From Panonychus citri (lineage: Eukaryota > Arthropoda > Arachnida > Trombidiformes > Tetranychidae), in assembly GCF_014898815.1 (NCBI RefSeq), contig NW_026515468.1:930001-994000 (forward strand): a stretch of DNA of 64,000 nucleotides, written 5' to 3'. The notes below the pieces were generated by a model. That model was not told where the DNA came from. It did not search any database and worked only from the letters and a program-made list of their open reading frames with translations. Positions 22,469 through 33,400 of this stretch are shown here, one piece after another (the stretch's first letter is position 1; every line of letters starts with the position of its first letter). The position numbers and the translations under genes were made by a program.

Positions 22469-23504
22469 TTTTAAGTGAAATTTATTATGATCCAGTTCAT
22501 CCAGCGTCTTTTGGGGGTGGTTACAAACTTTACTATGAAGCTAAGAAGATTTTGCCTGAATTATCAATTGCTAATGTCAAAAATTGGCTTAAAAAACAAA
22601 ATACATATTCTCTTTTCAAACAAATAAAAACAAAATTTAAAAGATTACCAATTTTAGCTGTTCACATTGATCATCAATGGCAAGCTGATTTATTAGACAT
22701 GACTTGGTTTGCTAAATATAATGATGGATATCGTTATATTCTAGTTGTTGTTGATGTGTTGAGTAGATATGCATGGGCTATTCCACAGAAAGATAAATCT
22801 GGAAAACAACTTCGGATGCAATGGAATCAATTTTCGATAGTGGTAGAGTCCCAAAGAAAATTCAAACAGATCAAGGAAAAGAATTTAAAAATAAAATTTT
22901 TAAAGATTTAATGGATAAATATGGAATCAACTTTTTTACAACGACTGAAGGTGTGATTAAATGTGCCATTGCTGAGCGGTTCAATAGGACATTAAGAAGT
23001 CGAATCTATCGATATTTATACCACAACAATACAAAGAGATTCATTAATGTTTTACCATCAATAATAACTGGATATAATCGATCTTATCATCGAAGTATAA
23101 AAATGACACCTCAAGAAGTTACTAAAGACAATGAAGCAACTGTAATTAAAAATCTAAAAGTGAAACCAGCTAAAAAGGTTGTTGATAAATTAGCAAACGA
23201 AGAATTTGTTCGAATGTCCCGTGAAAAGGGTGCATTTGAAAAAGGAACTACTGAAAATTTCAATGAAGAGATATTTAAAATTGTCCAAAGGAAAAAGACT
23301 CCACACAAGTATGTTTATCGCCTTAAAGATTTAGATAATGAACCAATTACATCTATATTTTACCCAGAAGAACTTGTTGCTGTTGATAACCCTGGTCAAT
23401 ATAAAGCCAGAGTTACTGAATATATCCAATCAAACGGAAGAAAAAAATATTTAATTCATTACATTGGATACCCTGAAAAGTACGACTTTTGGATAAATGG
23501 ATAA
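22450..23504 (+). pseudogene. Polinton integrase (DDE, retrovirus type) with C-terminal chromodomain, one frameshift
   Basis: The ATG is at 22450. The catalytic core has Asp in QADLLDM (codon 22686-22688), Asp in QTDQGKEF (22869-22871) and Glu in CAIAERFNRTL (22974-22976), spaced as in rve-type integrases; all three are present. The C-terminus has a chromodomain-like end (YKARVTEYI, KKYLIHYIGYPEKYDFW). The first half and second half lie in different frames, with a single-base shift between about 22800 and 22822. The enzyme would insert the element; chromodomains direct integration to marked chromatin. It overlaps genes on both sides. Confidence 0.85.
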
Positions 23505-24642
23505 ATTGACGTTAATTTGTAATACAGACTCGTATAATGACTTTAGTTTTACTTTAGATGAAAGTATCAACTTGGATGAAAATTTCGACTATAATGTTCA
23601 CGTATCATCATGTTCATATGGATCAAAATATAAACAAATGCAATCAATTGCATTCACTTTCGATGGTGATGATAAACTTACTTCAATACGATTTTTAGAT
23701 GATCATGATCCAAAAAAGTTGGTGGATAATCTCAACAATGCAATCTACATCATGCTCGCTAAGCATAAAAACTCATGTATTACCCATTTTGGATATGACA
23801 ATGGTTATCTTCAATGTGGTGTGATCAATCATACCAATGATATTACTGGAAAGTTTGTTGAAAGAGATTCACCTTTTCTACTTCTGAATTCTTTTCTAAG
23901 TGCTATTGGTTTCAATCTCTATGGATTAAATGAGTTCATCGCTAATGCAACATTTGAAGATAAATATTATACATTTGCACCGTATGAACTTGACCCCTCA
24001 GCTTTAATTCTTTATGCAGACATCGCCGCTAAACCTCTGTGTGTACTACCTAGTTCAAAAGATTATATACAATTTGATGGATCGTATAGTGTACCAGTAA
24101 CTAAAAAATCATTCGGTACCATTATTTTCAAAGCGATAGGTTCTACATTTACAAGACTGAAAGATTTTCGACGAATGGATCTTGCGGTAACATTGATAAT
24201 TACTAAACAATATAAACCCAAACAGACTCTTCAAAATACAGAGCTAAAAGTTGACTCAAAGTTGTTAGATGTTCTTCATATGATTGCTGAAAATGTAGGA
24301 CAACCTAAACCAAAAGCTGATTATCAATTACTTCAGAATCTTCAAACAATTGCTGCAAATATATTGGAAATCAAACCAAAGACCAATTTTGAATTATTGG
24401 ATATTCTAGGTAACATTAGTAAAATTCTATCACAAAATTCATCAAAGTCTGAAGTATTGGATGTCCTCAAAGCCATAAACCAAACAATCTTGGAAGCGAG
24501 ACCTTTAGTATCAGTACTATCATCGAAAACAGCTCCAGATCAGACGGCTGTTGTGTCCCAACCTTTTAGAAAGAAACAAGAACCCCCCCGAGAACCAAAA
24601 CCTAGTATCATATCATCATATAATCCAGCCGACGATGACTGA
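23497..24642 (+). CDS. Capsid-associated protein with C-terminal helical repeats
   Basis: 381 residues, intact, its ATG overlapping the integrase end. Residues 1-240 look like an all-beta virion protein (NDFSFTLDESINL, NYNVHVSS-like strands, LLNSFLSAIGF) similar in style to the minor capsid protein that follows. Residues 256-336 form four imperfect 20-22 residue repeats with the pattern LLDVLxxIAxNxxxxKPK, likely a helical or trimeric stalk. The end is Pro/Lys-rich. Position between integrase and penton-like gene fits a virion role such as fibre, spike or second minor capsid protein. The exact role is inference. Confidence 0.6.
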   Translation: MDKLTLICNTDSYNDFSFTLDESINLDENFDYNVHVSSCSYGSKYKQMQSIAFTFDGDDKLTSIRFLDDHDPKKLVDNLNNAIYIMLAKHKNSCITHFGYDNGYLQCGVINHTNDITGKFVERDSPFLLLNSFLSAIGFNLYGLNEFIANATFEDKYYTFAPYELDPSALILYADIAAKPLCVLPSSKDYIQFDGSYSVPVTKKSFGTIIFKAIGSTFTRLKDFRRMDLAVTLIITKQYKPKQTLQNTELKVDSKLLDVLHMIAENVGQPKPKADYQLLQNLQTIAANILEIKPKTNFELLDILGNISKILSQNSSKSEVLDVLKAINQTILEARPLVSVLSSKTAPDQTAVVSQPFRKKQEPPREPKPSIISSYNPADDD

Positions 24643-25485
24643 ATTTACGATCGACTTGATTTCAAATGCATCAGTTCACATTCATCCGGAAAATAATCTA
24701 ACTTCATTCACAAATGAATTATTGGTTCCTATTGAATTTGATCGAGAATATGAATGTGGTATAATAGAACTTTTCCATCCTGCGTTACTTTTTAGTAACC
24801 AAGAAAAGAAAACTTCATTTCAAGTACAAATAAATGCGGCTGCTATATTTGGAGACTTTGAATTGATTTATAAACATGAAGACACAATATCTGATATTTG
24901 TGACCAAATAAACAAAATAATCAAATCTAATCCGGAAATATCAACTATCGCACAAATGTTTGAAAAGACTACACTAGTACAATTACCTACAATTGGTTTA
25001 ATTGATCATGAAAATAGTAAAAAAGTTAACATTACTCCAGGATTTATCAATTATGAGAGTGTCACTGGAACAAGAATGAGTGCATCAATGAATATTGTTT
25101 TCAAAGATCCCAATTTTCTTCGTTTACTTGGATTCGAACCCGCTGACTATTTTTTACAACCTATTGATAAGAGTACAATTATTGTAGCAAAATCTTTCTA
25201 CGACAAAAGACATATAAATAACTTGATGTTTATTTATTGTGACATTGTAGCTGAGCATCATGTTGGTGATGCAATGGCCATTCACTTCGAGTCGTCGCTC
25301 TATGGAAAAAAAGAACCAAGAGTTTTGGACATACATTTATTAAACCAATTTACTTTCCAGTTCGACACCAAAGAATCTCCAATATATCTGTAATGTTACG
25401 AGACGAGACCGGAAGCCCAATAGCTTTCGATTATGGTACAGTTTATCTTTCATTACATTTTCGACCTCGAAAAAACTCTATATAA
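24635..25485 (+). pseudogene. Minor capsid (penton-like) protein, late frameshift
   Basis: The ATG at 24635 overlaps the previous stop. Residues 1-252 read through to a stop at 25393: FTIDLISNASVHIHPENNLTS then a strand-rich CGIIELFHPALL segment, as in Polinton minor capsid proteins with a single jelly-roll. The expected C-terminal strands (MLRDETGSPIAFDYG, YLSLHFRP) are present but in another frame, so a one-base change sits near 25370-25385. That frame ends with SI-stop at 25483-25485, inside the next TATA motif. In the family this protein forms pentamers at capsid vertices. Confidence 0.75.
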
Positions 25486-25487
25486 AG
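25478..25487 (+). promoter_or_regulatory. CTATATAAAG promoter overlapping the penton-like stop codon
   Basis: CTATATAAAG ends 28 bases before the ATG at 25516. It contains the TAA of the preceding gene in the TCT-ATA-TAA register, as at 21587. Transcription starting about 30 bases downstream would give an almost leaderless message. Confidence 0.65.
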
Positions 25488-25515
25488 CCTGAGTTAATTT
25501 TAATAAAGTATAATC

Positions 25516-25977
25516 ATGTCTTCAAAACGAAAATATTGTCCTAGTGATTGTAATTTACGTGCTTATTATATTAATCAAGCTGGTGGTGGGTTAAGTGATA
25601 TAAAAATCTATCGTGGTTACCCTTATCAAGCTGGTGGACTTGGTTTTGGTACAATATTAGGTAGATTTGGGATTCCTTTACTCAAGTTTTTAGGTAAACA
25701 TTTATTATCAACTGGGATGGCAGTAGGTGCCGATGTCTTAGCCAATCAAAATTTTAAAAGTTCTGTTAAAAATAGATTTAAAGAAGGATCAAAAACTGCC
25801 GCTAAAGAAGGTCTCGCGAAATTATCTAACGTTGTAGATCAAATTGGAACAGGAAGGCTATATAAAGCAAGAAAACGAAAGCGAAAAAACAAGTCAAAAC
25901 CTCGAAAGAAAGTTAGAAAACCAATTAGAAGAAAAGTTAAACGAAAGACAAGAACTGTAAGAGATATTTTTAGATGA
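25516..25977 (+). CDS. PX-like basic virion protein
   Basis: 153 residues, intact. A Gly-rich start (YQAGGLGFGTILGRFG) leads into a hydrophobic/amphipathic segment (IPLLKFLGKHLLSTGMAVGAD), then NFKSSVKNRFKEGSKTAAKEGL, and an Arg/Lys-rich C-terminal tail (about 115-153). This layout matches the Polinton PX protein, comparable with adenovirus core or membrane-active minor proteins. It probably binds DNA or membrane inside the capsid. It is the first gene of the second plus-strand string and overlaps the capsid gene (ATGATG at 25974). Confidence 0.75.
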   Translation: MSSKRKYCPSDCNLRAYYINQAGGGLSDIKIYRGYPYQAGGLGFGTILGRFGIPLLKFLGKHLLSTGMAVGADVLANQNFKSSVKNRFKEGSKTAAKEGLAKLSNVVDQIGTGRLYKARKRKRKNKSKPRKKVRKPIRRKVKRKTRTVRDIFR

Positions 25978-27140
25978 TGGATTACTTACATCATAAATCT
26001 ATTCCTGCTACTTTATCAAATTTGGAAGTTTTTTCTGTACCTCCTACGCAACTTGCTATTGAGTCTGTTTATGATGTGACTTTTCGACCGACTTCAACCT
26101 TAGATAACGCTACATCATATGATATTAACATCCCTCCAACAGAAGACTTTACCGATTTATCTGAAACAATTATTCATGTCAAATGGATATACAAAGTTCA
26201 GAAAATAAAATCCATCTACCACTGATGAAATCAACGTAATTAATGGATTTGGTACTTGTTTATTTGATCAAGTTGATTTATGTTGGTTCAGTTAATACTA
26301 CTCAAGCTAATGGTAGATATCATTACATTGCTCACATTGAAGATTTAATTTTCAAACACATTGGTAAAGCTGATGCGCTGGGACTCTATGGGATGAAGAT
26401 ACAAATCGAAAATCTAGAATTACAAAACCATTTGAACTTTATTTCAAATTACATTCACCTTTAGCTTCTCAAAATAATTTATTATTGAATAACCTACCAC
26501 TTCAACTCAAATTTTCAAGAAACAAAAATACATTTGGTTTGATTGGTAATCAATCTAAAAAGTTTACAATCAAAATTAATGATCTAAGTGTTCATATACG
26601 AAGAGTTAAACTATTTCCTGACGCTGATATTGGAATCCAAGAAGGTTTACAGAAAGCTCCTACTAATTATTTCATTACAAGGAATTTAGTAAAAACATTT
26701 ACTATTCCAGCTTCAAATACAACAGCAATATTTGAAAATGTTTTCTCAGGTGTAATGCCTAGAAGAGTTATTGTTGGTTTGTAAGTAATGATTCATTCAA
26801 TGGAAAAGAAACTGAATCACCATTTAAATTTCAAAACTTTGAACTCAACTCAATTGGATCAAGTTAATGGTGTAAACATCCCTCTCAACCTTATGAACCT
26901 GATTTCAAAAAGATATGTATTTGAGAGTTTATTGATTTGTATCGTAACACTAATCAATTCCATGGATTATCAATGTTGAAACTAAAGTACGATCAATATA
27001 AAGATGGGAATACTCTCTTCGCTTTTGATTATACTCAAGATGGTACCATTGGTTCAGAATCTGGAACATTAAGTTTATTGAAAAGAGGAACTTTAAAAAT
27101 TGAAGCTAGATTTGGAGAAGCTTTGAAATCACCAATATGA
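25974..27140 (+). pseudogene. Major capsid protein (double jelly-roll), multiple frameshifts
   Basis: The start MMDYLHHKSIP at 25974 is followed by VTFRPTSTLDNATSYDINIP and DFTDLSETIIHVKW, conserved at the beginning of Polinton major capsid proteins. The rest is scattered over at least four segments in changing frames (to 26225, 26243-26464, 26485-26784, about 26790-26940, and 26937-27140), each with family-like strands such as QSKKFTIKINDLSVHIRRVK. The stop TGA at 27138 overlaps the protease ATG. It would build the capsid shell in an active element; this copy is non-functional as read. Confidence 0.8.
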
Positions 27141-27623
27141 TTGTATTTGCTCAGTTTGATAACCTAATTCAGATTGATAAATATCGTAATGTAACAATCG
27201 ATTGGTAATCATGTTGACAACTTTAGATCTGATTCATTCAATGAAAAGGATAAAGATTTTTATGGTGTATTCCCACAAAATCGTTTACCTTATGTCTTGT
27301 TACCTAAACCATTCAAAATTATTGTCAATTTAGATGAATCATGGAAAGACGGAAGTCACTGGGTTTCTATTTATTCTCAGAAAATGGATTGACAGTCTAT
27401 TTTGACTCATTTGAAGACCACCAACATCAGATATTGAAACTTTTATCGAAAGAAATAGCCCTAATGGATGGTATTACGGAAAATAAATTACAAGGTGATT
27501 TAAGTACGTTATGGATTTTATTGTATAATGTTTCTTAAATATTGTCCAAAGGTTACATTGTTTTTTGACAAATTTCAAAATTGTTCAGTTACAAATGATT
27601 ACAAATTGATTAAATACGTTTAA
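27137..27623 (+). pseudogene. Adenain-like maturation cysteine protease, decayed
   Basis: The ATG at 27137 overlaps the capsid stop. Catalytic His lies in the DGSHWVSIYS segment (about 27350-27380), the acidic partner region in GLTVYFDSF (about 27385-27412). The C-terminal segment YGFYCIMFL (about 27503-27529) is where adenain-family proteases have Cys-Gly-x-x-Cys: the position expected for the nucleophile reads Tyr (TAT). There are several frame changes (near 27200, 27390 and 27500). The family cuts capsid precursors during virion maturation. Confidence 0.7.
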
Positions 27624-28016
27624 TAATTTGAATACCTTCCATTTCTGTTTGACAAACAATTTCTTGGGGACCGTGTTTTTTGTGGATAAAATTTTCTAGG
27701 ATAGAAATGTAATTGTATAACCCTTGATTAATTGAAATAACATCTGCTGCTGGCTATATTATGGTTCATCTCTTATTGTTGCATCTCTAGTAAAGACTTT
27801 AACTCGTAATTCTTTATTTTCTGCTTTATCTCATCATTCTTTGCAAGTAACAATTGACAGAGTCTCTCAAGTTTCGCATTTCGTTCAATAAGTAAAGCGT
27901 TTTTTCAGCAACTTCACGGTGAACCACTTGAGAGCTAATGCTAATCGTGAACATTGACATTCATCAGGACATTTAAGACAAGTAGTTGAATAAACTGTAT
28001 CATTTTCAAGAGACAT
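27610..28016 (-). pseudogene. Small unknown element protein A (paralog of B), frameshifted
   Basis: The ATG at 28016 opens MSLENDTVYS..., with CPDECQCSRLALAL shortly after. Coding then shifts frame more than once (LLNEMRNL..., ending YNYISILENFIHKK...EMEGIQIIK). The CxCSRL start and the LYNYISILENFI end match protein B just upstream (CNCSRL and LYKYISLLEDFI), so A and B are a tandem duplication. Helical, with a cysteine cluster at the N-terminus. It ends convergently with the protease, overlapping it by about 14 bases. Family unknown. Confidence 0.45.
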
Positions 28017-28046
28017 TCTGTTTAAAAAGATGTATATCAATTAGTA

Positions 28047-28443
28047 TTAATCGAGTTTTCTTTTCTTGGTAAGACGTTCCATATCGACATGAAAAGGAGC
28101 TGTATTAGTTTGAATGAAATCTTCCAACAATGAAATATATTTGTAGAGATTCTCAATAGTTTGTAAGATGGAGCAAACTTTTCTATGGTCTTTGTATTCT
28201 TTGATAATTACTGCTTGTAGAGCCAATCTCAATCTTAGTTCAGCATTGGTTTTTCTCTGTAGCAAGTAATTTTCTTTCAGTTACCAGTAGATTTCTCGCT
28301 GTACGATGTGCATGTAAACTCCATCATTAATTTTTCTAGCATATCATTTCTCCATTTAGTCTCTGTTTACGACTTCTAAAGCTAACTAAACGTGAACAGT
28401 TACATCCTGCCTTGTGGTCAAACTTTTTGAACTTTCGAGACAT
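28047..28443 (-). pseudogene. Small unknown element protein B (paralog of A), frameshifted
   Basis: The ATG at 28443 gives MSRKFKKFDHKAG then CNCSRL. The frame breaks near 28330, and an intact helical C-terminal part (28265-28047) follows, containing AELRLRLALQAV and LYKYISLLEDFI and ending in a basic KKRK tail. It is related to protein A immediately downstream, and lies only 3 bases after the stop of the Ser-rich gene, so the three minus-strand genes look like one transcription unit. Function unknown. Confidence 0.45.
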
Positions 28444-28446
28444 ACC

Positions 28447-29240
28447 TTAATCAGATGTTGGTTCAGGTGATGGATTAGATGAATTGGTGATTGATGAATT
28501 TGGCTCAGACCAACTGGAAATTGTCGATGGAACAGGAGAGGTTTCACGAGAAGGGTGGTAAGACCAAAGTAATAATGAAGTTGATGATCTTCCAGATGCA
28601 GTAGATTCCGATAATGCTTCTCTGTAACCTTGAAAATCAGCTTCAGTCCAACGTATAGGAATAAATTCAGGTTCACTTTCAGATTCACTTTCAGAGTTTA
28701 ATAATGAATATGTTGACTCTACGGTTGTAGTACAAGTTGAAAAGTTTGATGATATTGATGAAATTGATGAACAAGGTGATAACTGTTCAAGTTCACTTGA
28801 TGATGATGATGATTCAGAAGAATAACTACCTGGAGGTAGAAGGTCTCTTGGATCAGGGTTATCGGTTGTTATAAGGTTGAATTCTCGAAAACACCAGAAG
28901 GAACAATATAACGAATATTAATTGGTGATGAGACAGGAGTAGAATAAATTATAAAGTTATTAGTGTTGTGGTTGTAATTAAAAGAGCCAGCTTAAAAGAT
29001 AGTTCAGAAATTTGATTAAAGAAAGATGATTCAATTTCACTTTCACTATTGTTCCAATATCTTGATGGTTTCACTGAAGTTTTAGATAAAGACTTAACAC
29101 CCAATGTGATCTTTTCTTTTCAGTGGTTTAAATGATTTAACAGGAACAGTATAATTATCTTCACTTAGTTTAAAGTCGGGAAAGATTTGAATAAAATCTT
29201 CAAGTGAGAGAACAATGTTTATAAAAGAACTTTGTTGATT
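28447..29240 (-). pseudogene. Ser/acidic-rich unknown element protein, broken
   Basis: On the minus strand an open stretch from about 28860 to a stop at 28447-28449 encodes a Ser/Glu/Pro-rich protein (SSESSSSSSELEQLSP, LNSESESESEPEFIP, RWTEADFQGYREAL). Upstream in other frames are more plausible coding segments (NIVLSLEDFIQIFPDF, PVKSFKPLKRK, SRYWNNSESEIESSFF) up to about 29240. Several frameshifts separate them. The Ser/acidic composition suggests a phosphorylated scaffold or regulatory protein. No family recognised. Confidence 0.4.
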
Positions 29241-30090
29241 AATCGAAGCCAGGGTTCTTTAACACATTTGAAATAAAAGAAAACAAAAATCAATGAATAA
29301 ATCACAAGCAGATAAAAGAAAAAGATTATTAGAGAAAAAAAGATTAAACACAAAAGAAAAAGATCATTAGTTCACAATCCCAAATGGTATCAACATAATT
29401 CAAAAGAAAATAAGGGAAAAAGATAATTATCACCAGATCACTGAGTTTAATTGAAATCTCTTACCTCAAGTGTTGTTGTACCAAATGTACCAATTTGAAC
29501 CAAATGTCCGATGTAATTTAATCCAAAATGGTAACAATAATCCAAAGTTGTAAACACAATTAATCCAATTGGTATAAACACAATAAATCCAAATGGTGAA
29601 AGATGAACTAAAGATGTTTACAATAAAACACTAATCAAGTAAACTATCGATGATGTTTAAATAACTTTGATACTAATTGAAGTTTACTCACTGAGGGTAT
29701 AAACTATACTGAAGAAATAAAATATAAATGTAGAATATATATTATTACTAAAAAGAAATAATAGAGAGAAGAAAATTTTGTTCTATTCTGAACTAAAGAG
29801 AGAAGTTAACTGATAAAAATTTTAAACGAAATAAACTTTGCAAAGTTGATTTTTACTTTAGCTCCCTCGCCTATGTCCGATAGACGTTTGCTCCCTAACG
29901 CGCAGTGACGCCTTAAAGAGGATTGCCCTATAGCGCGTCAGTAAAATTTAACTCTCCACCTATTTTATCTTCCTAACTTTGTGTGTACTCACTCAAGTCA
30001 AAATTGCAAGTTAGTTTATGTTGTTAATCTTTAACATTATTATACTTTAAACTTTCTTGGAATAAACTTTTAGTTTTTTTAGATTTAGCC
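29241..30090. other. Divergent intergenic region with degenerate direct repeats and a GC patch
   Basis: No gene. 29480-29610 contains several degenerate copies of an AATCCAAATGGTA / CCAAATGTACC motif. 29868-29945 is markedly more GC-rich than its surroundings, with TGACGCC and GCGCGTCA arranged as an inverted repeat (about 29904-29941). It lies between a minus-strand gene string and the plus-strand gene at 30091, so it probably holds two divergent promoters. Confidence 0.45.
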
Positions 30091-30432
30091 ATGATTAAGT
30101 ATATATATTATTTAGTTGTTTTTATAGTTAGTTATATTTTAAACTCTCAATTAAATAAATGTTTCAAACAGTGTTCAACTATTAACTCAGTCAACAATTA
30201 CAACTTGTATGAAATTAACTATTCATCTTTAAATCAGTTTCCATCATTCAACTTATCGGATTATTGTGAATTAAACCATTTGGATTATTGTGATGTGAAC
30301 CATTCGGATTATTGTGACTTTAGTGAATTCAACAGATGTATCAACACTTGTTCACATGATCTGGATTATTTATTGGTGTTGATATTACTCGTGATTCCAA
30401 TCATCTTTATCATTACAATTAAAAGTTATTAA
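30091..30432 (+). CDS. Small two-pass or signal-anchored membrane protein of the element
   Basis: 113 residues, intact. An N-terminal hydrophobic segment (4-17, IYYLVVFIVSYIL) is followed by an ectodomain with seven cysteines and three near-repeats of the form DYC-E/D-x-NH (about residues 56-78). A second strong hydrophobic segment (about 93-110, YLLVLILLVIPIIFIITI) ends the protein. It could be a signal peptide plus C-terminal anchor, i.e. a small envelope-like or virion membrane protein. No family recognised. It is the only plus-strand gene in this part and converges on the polymerase gene. Confidence 0.55.
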   Translation: MIKYIYYLVVFIVSYILNSQLNKCFKQCSTINSVNNYNLYEINYSSLNQFPSFNLSDYCELNHLDYCDVNHSDYCDFSEFNRCINTCSHDLDYLLVLILLVIPIIFIITIKSY

Positions 30433-30447
30433 AGTAAGTAAACTTTA

Positions 30448-33400
30448 TTATTGATTAAGTGTTGAATAATGTCCAAAGGCATGTGTGTATACATTGTCTA
30501 TAGCCCATCTTATCATCAAGTGGACTATGAAATCTTTTAACTTGTATTGCTCTAATCTTATGTTCTTTACTTTCTAATCTGTGATTAACATTATAAAATA
30601 TCTGTTCGTTGTACAAACAATTATAATACTGGTCTCTTGTCAATTGTTTTCAACTATACACCTTTGTGTTCCTTTGATCTTTTCTTTCTCCATCATCTGA
30701 TACAATCACATACATTTTGATTTTAATGCAATGACTTCATGTATTTGTGATCCATTCATTTCATCCTTTAGGTATCCAAGTTTCTTTTTATTTTGTGTAT
30801 TGTAAAGCCAATGGTCTTCTGGATAATCACAAAAGTCCATAATGTCCTTGAACTTTTCCAAATCTACATGTAAATCTTCTGTTTTCATGTGATAAATGAA
30901 ACTATCCGTGTCAGTATACAACAGTTTGATATTGTTTCATAATATGACTTGAATGTATCATAATGTAATTGATACATGTGCAGTTTTGCAAATTCCAAGA
31001 CACTAAATCCAACAGCTATTGGTTTGTCTAGAACAACCTTTGGTCTTCGAAGCTTTGCTATAACAAAGTTTTCATTTATAATTGAAAACTGATCAAACAA
31101 AGGTTTGTTTACAACTTTTTTTATCTGTTTTTGGTTCGTTAAAAATATCACCTTTGAATGTTTTCTCTTGTTTTCAATACTTTTCCCATAAAGTGAATTA
31201 ACCATTAGTTTCCAAAAGTCTTTTTCGAAGTTTGTCTTGGATTGTTGTCGTTTACTTGTACACAAATCTATGTATGGTTGTAACCATGCAACTTCGTCAA
31301 AACTAATTATCCTGTGAATCTTTTCCAATTTCAATCCTTTGTCCATGTAATACTAAATTACGATAATGAATAACATATTTTTCCTTTTTTAATAAATTTG
31401 GTGTCAACTTTTTACCAGCAACTCTCTTTTTACCCATCGATTCAAGTTTTTCAATTAATGATGTTTGGTAAGGACTCAAATGTTCTTTTTCGATGGTCAT
31501 CTGCTCAACTGCCAATGGATAATCATCATGCCAGTCATGTAAATCTTTTGGATAATCCAAATCAACCTCTAATATATATCCTTTTTCTGTAACACCTTTT
31601 TCTATTTTTTCCAATATTGACGGAAAGTCTTCTTTTTCTTCCATTTTAAATTTACCATGTGAAGTTTTTGTCTACACCCATAAAGATTATTAACATCTAA
31701 ATAAGTAATAAAACTTTTTGGTTCATTTGAATTATAATCAGGACAACTTGAATTATTTGCTTTAGCATGTCGTGTCATTGCTGATGATACACCACCACGA
31801 ATACCATTTTCAATCATCATCAACATATCAATATCGGTTATATGATCCAATTTGACTTTAGTCATCTTAAGTGCTGCCAACCAGGTTAATCCAGGTGTTG
31901 AGAAAAAGTTTGCTGGGTCTAATCCAAATTCACATAAACTCATTTTTCTAAAGTTTTCAAATATAGCAGCTAATAAACAAACATCCACTTTCAAATATAT
32001 ATCGTGAAATTCACCAAGTGTTGAACAATTAAACTCTTGAAAGATCTGATTCATTCTGTCATATACTTCAACACTAATCCCACTGTTTGTCAATGATGAG
32101 AAGAATGCATCTATTGGTGGTAAGATGGTTCATCGAATCGAGATATACAATCCAAATATTCATAAGGTAAGCACGCTTTACCAATAACATTTCAATATCT
32201 CCATCCGTAAATATTTGTTCAAGTATTTTAACTTTATCTCCTCTATCCAGGTTCCTGGCTAAATTATCAAGACTTGATGGTAAAAAAGCAAGTGAATCAA
32301 TAAATATAAATGAATCCATTTGGATTGATAAGTACTTGTCAATCGTTTGAGGTATACAATCAATCTTTGTGAATAAATCATTATCAACTGCTTGAATTAA
32401 TAAATGACCATCGAAATTTTTCAAATTGTGAAATACAACTGGTATTTTATAATCCCATTTCCATTGTAAATTACATGCATTATGTGCTGGTCCTCGAAAT
32501 TCACCAGTCATGTGATCATGGTCTCTCACTTTATCACTATCATGATCAAAACCACTACCACAAATGTGACATTTATCCTCAATGTAAAATCTTGCTTCTT
32601 CTTCTAGAGTCAAGTATAATGGTTTCTGAAGATTATCATACAAAAGATATAATTCCATTTGAACAGCTATAAGAGTTTTCATGAACATTGAATCAGCGTC
32701 CAATCCACGATAGAAATCTTTTAGAATAACATCACCTTTGTAATCAATTACCACAAAACCATAAGAACATGGTTTATGTTCTTGATAAGCAAACGAGTTT
32801 TTGTTTTCATGAGGTAACTTTGTTGCTAATGTTTCGAAATCAGCATAAATGATGAAAGGATATTTGAACATTTTTTTGTATTCCTTGAACTCTATTATCT
32901 CCCCTTTCTTTGGTAAAACAACTTGTTGTGGTGATCTCTTGAAACAATTGGGTTGGTGATCCATCAATTTTTCATGCGTTCGAAAACCATGTAAACAGTT
33001 TAAACAATGTTTTTCACCGTGGTTGCGTTTCTTATTTAGTAAACGATCAAAGTTTGAAATTAGAAAGTAATGATTGTCGTGGAAAAATAGATTCACATGT
33101 TTATCTTTCAGTTCACTTGTTATCCTAAATGGTATAATGTTTTCCTCGTTTAGAGACAATGTGTAAACATTCACTGAAACATTATTTGTCTTTTCAAATT
33201 TGTTGATTTGATTGGTTTTAACTTCTCCACGACAACTTGAGAAATCATATCTCCAACTTTGTAAATCATATTGAAACACCCTTTGAGGATTTTGATCCAC
33301 GGGATGTAATGCACCCAATACACAGTACATAAAACAATCAGTTGTACAGTCCATATTAACGATAGCTTTTTTAGTGATAATATGTTTGGGTAACGAACAT

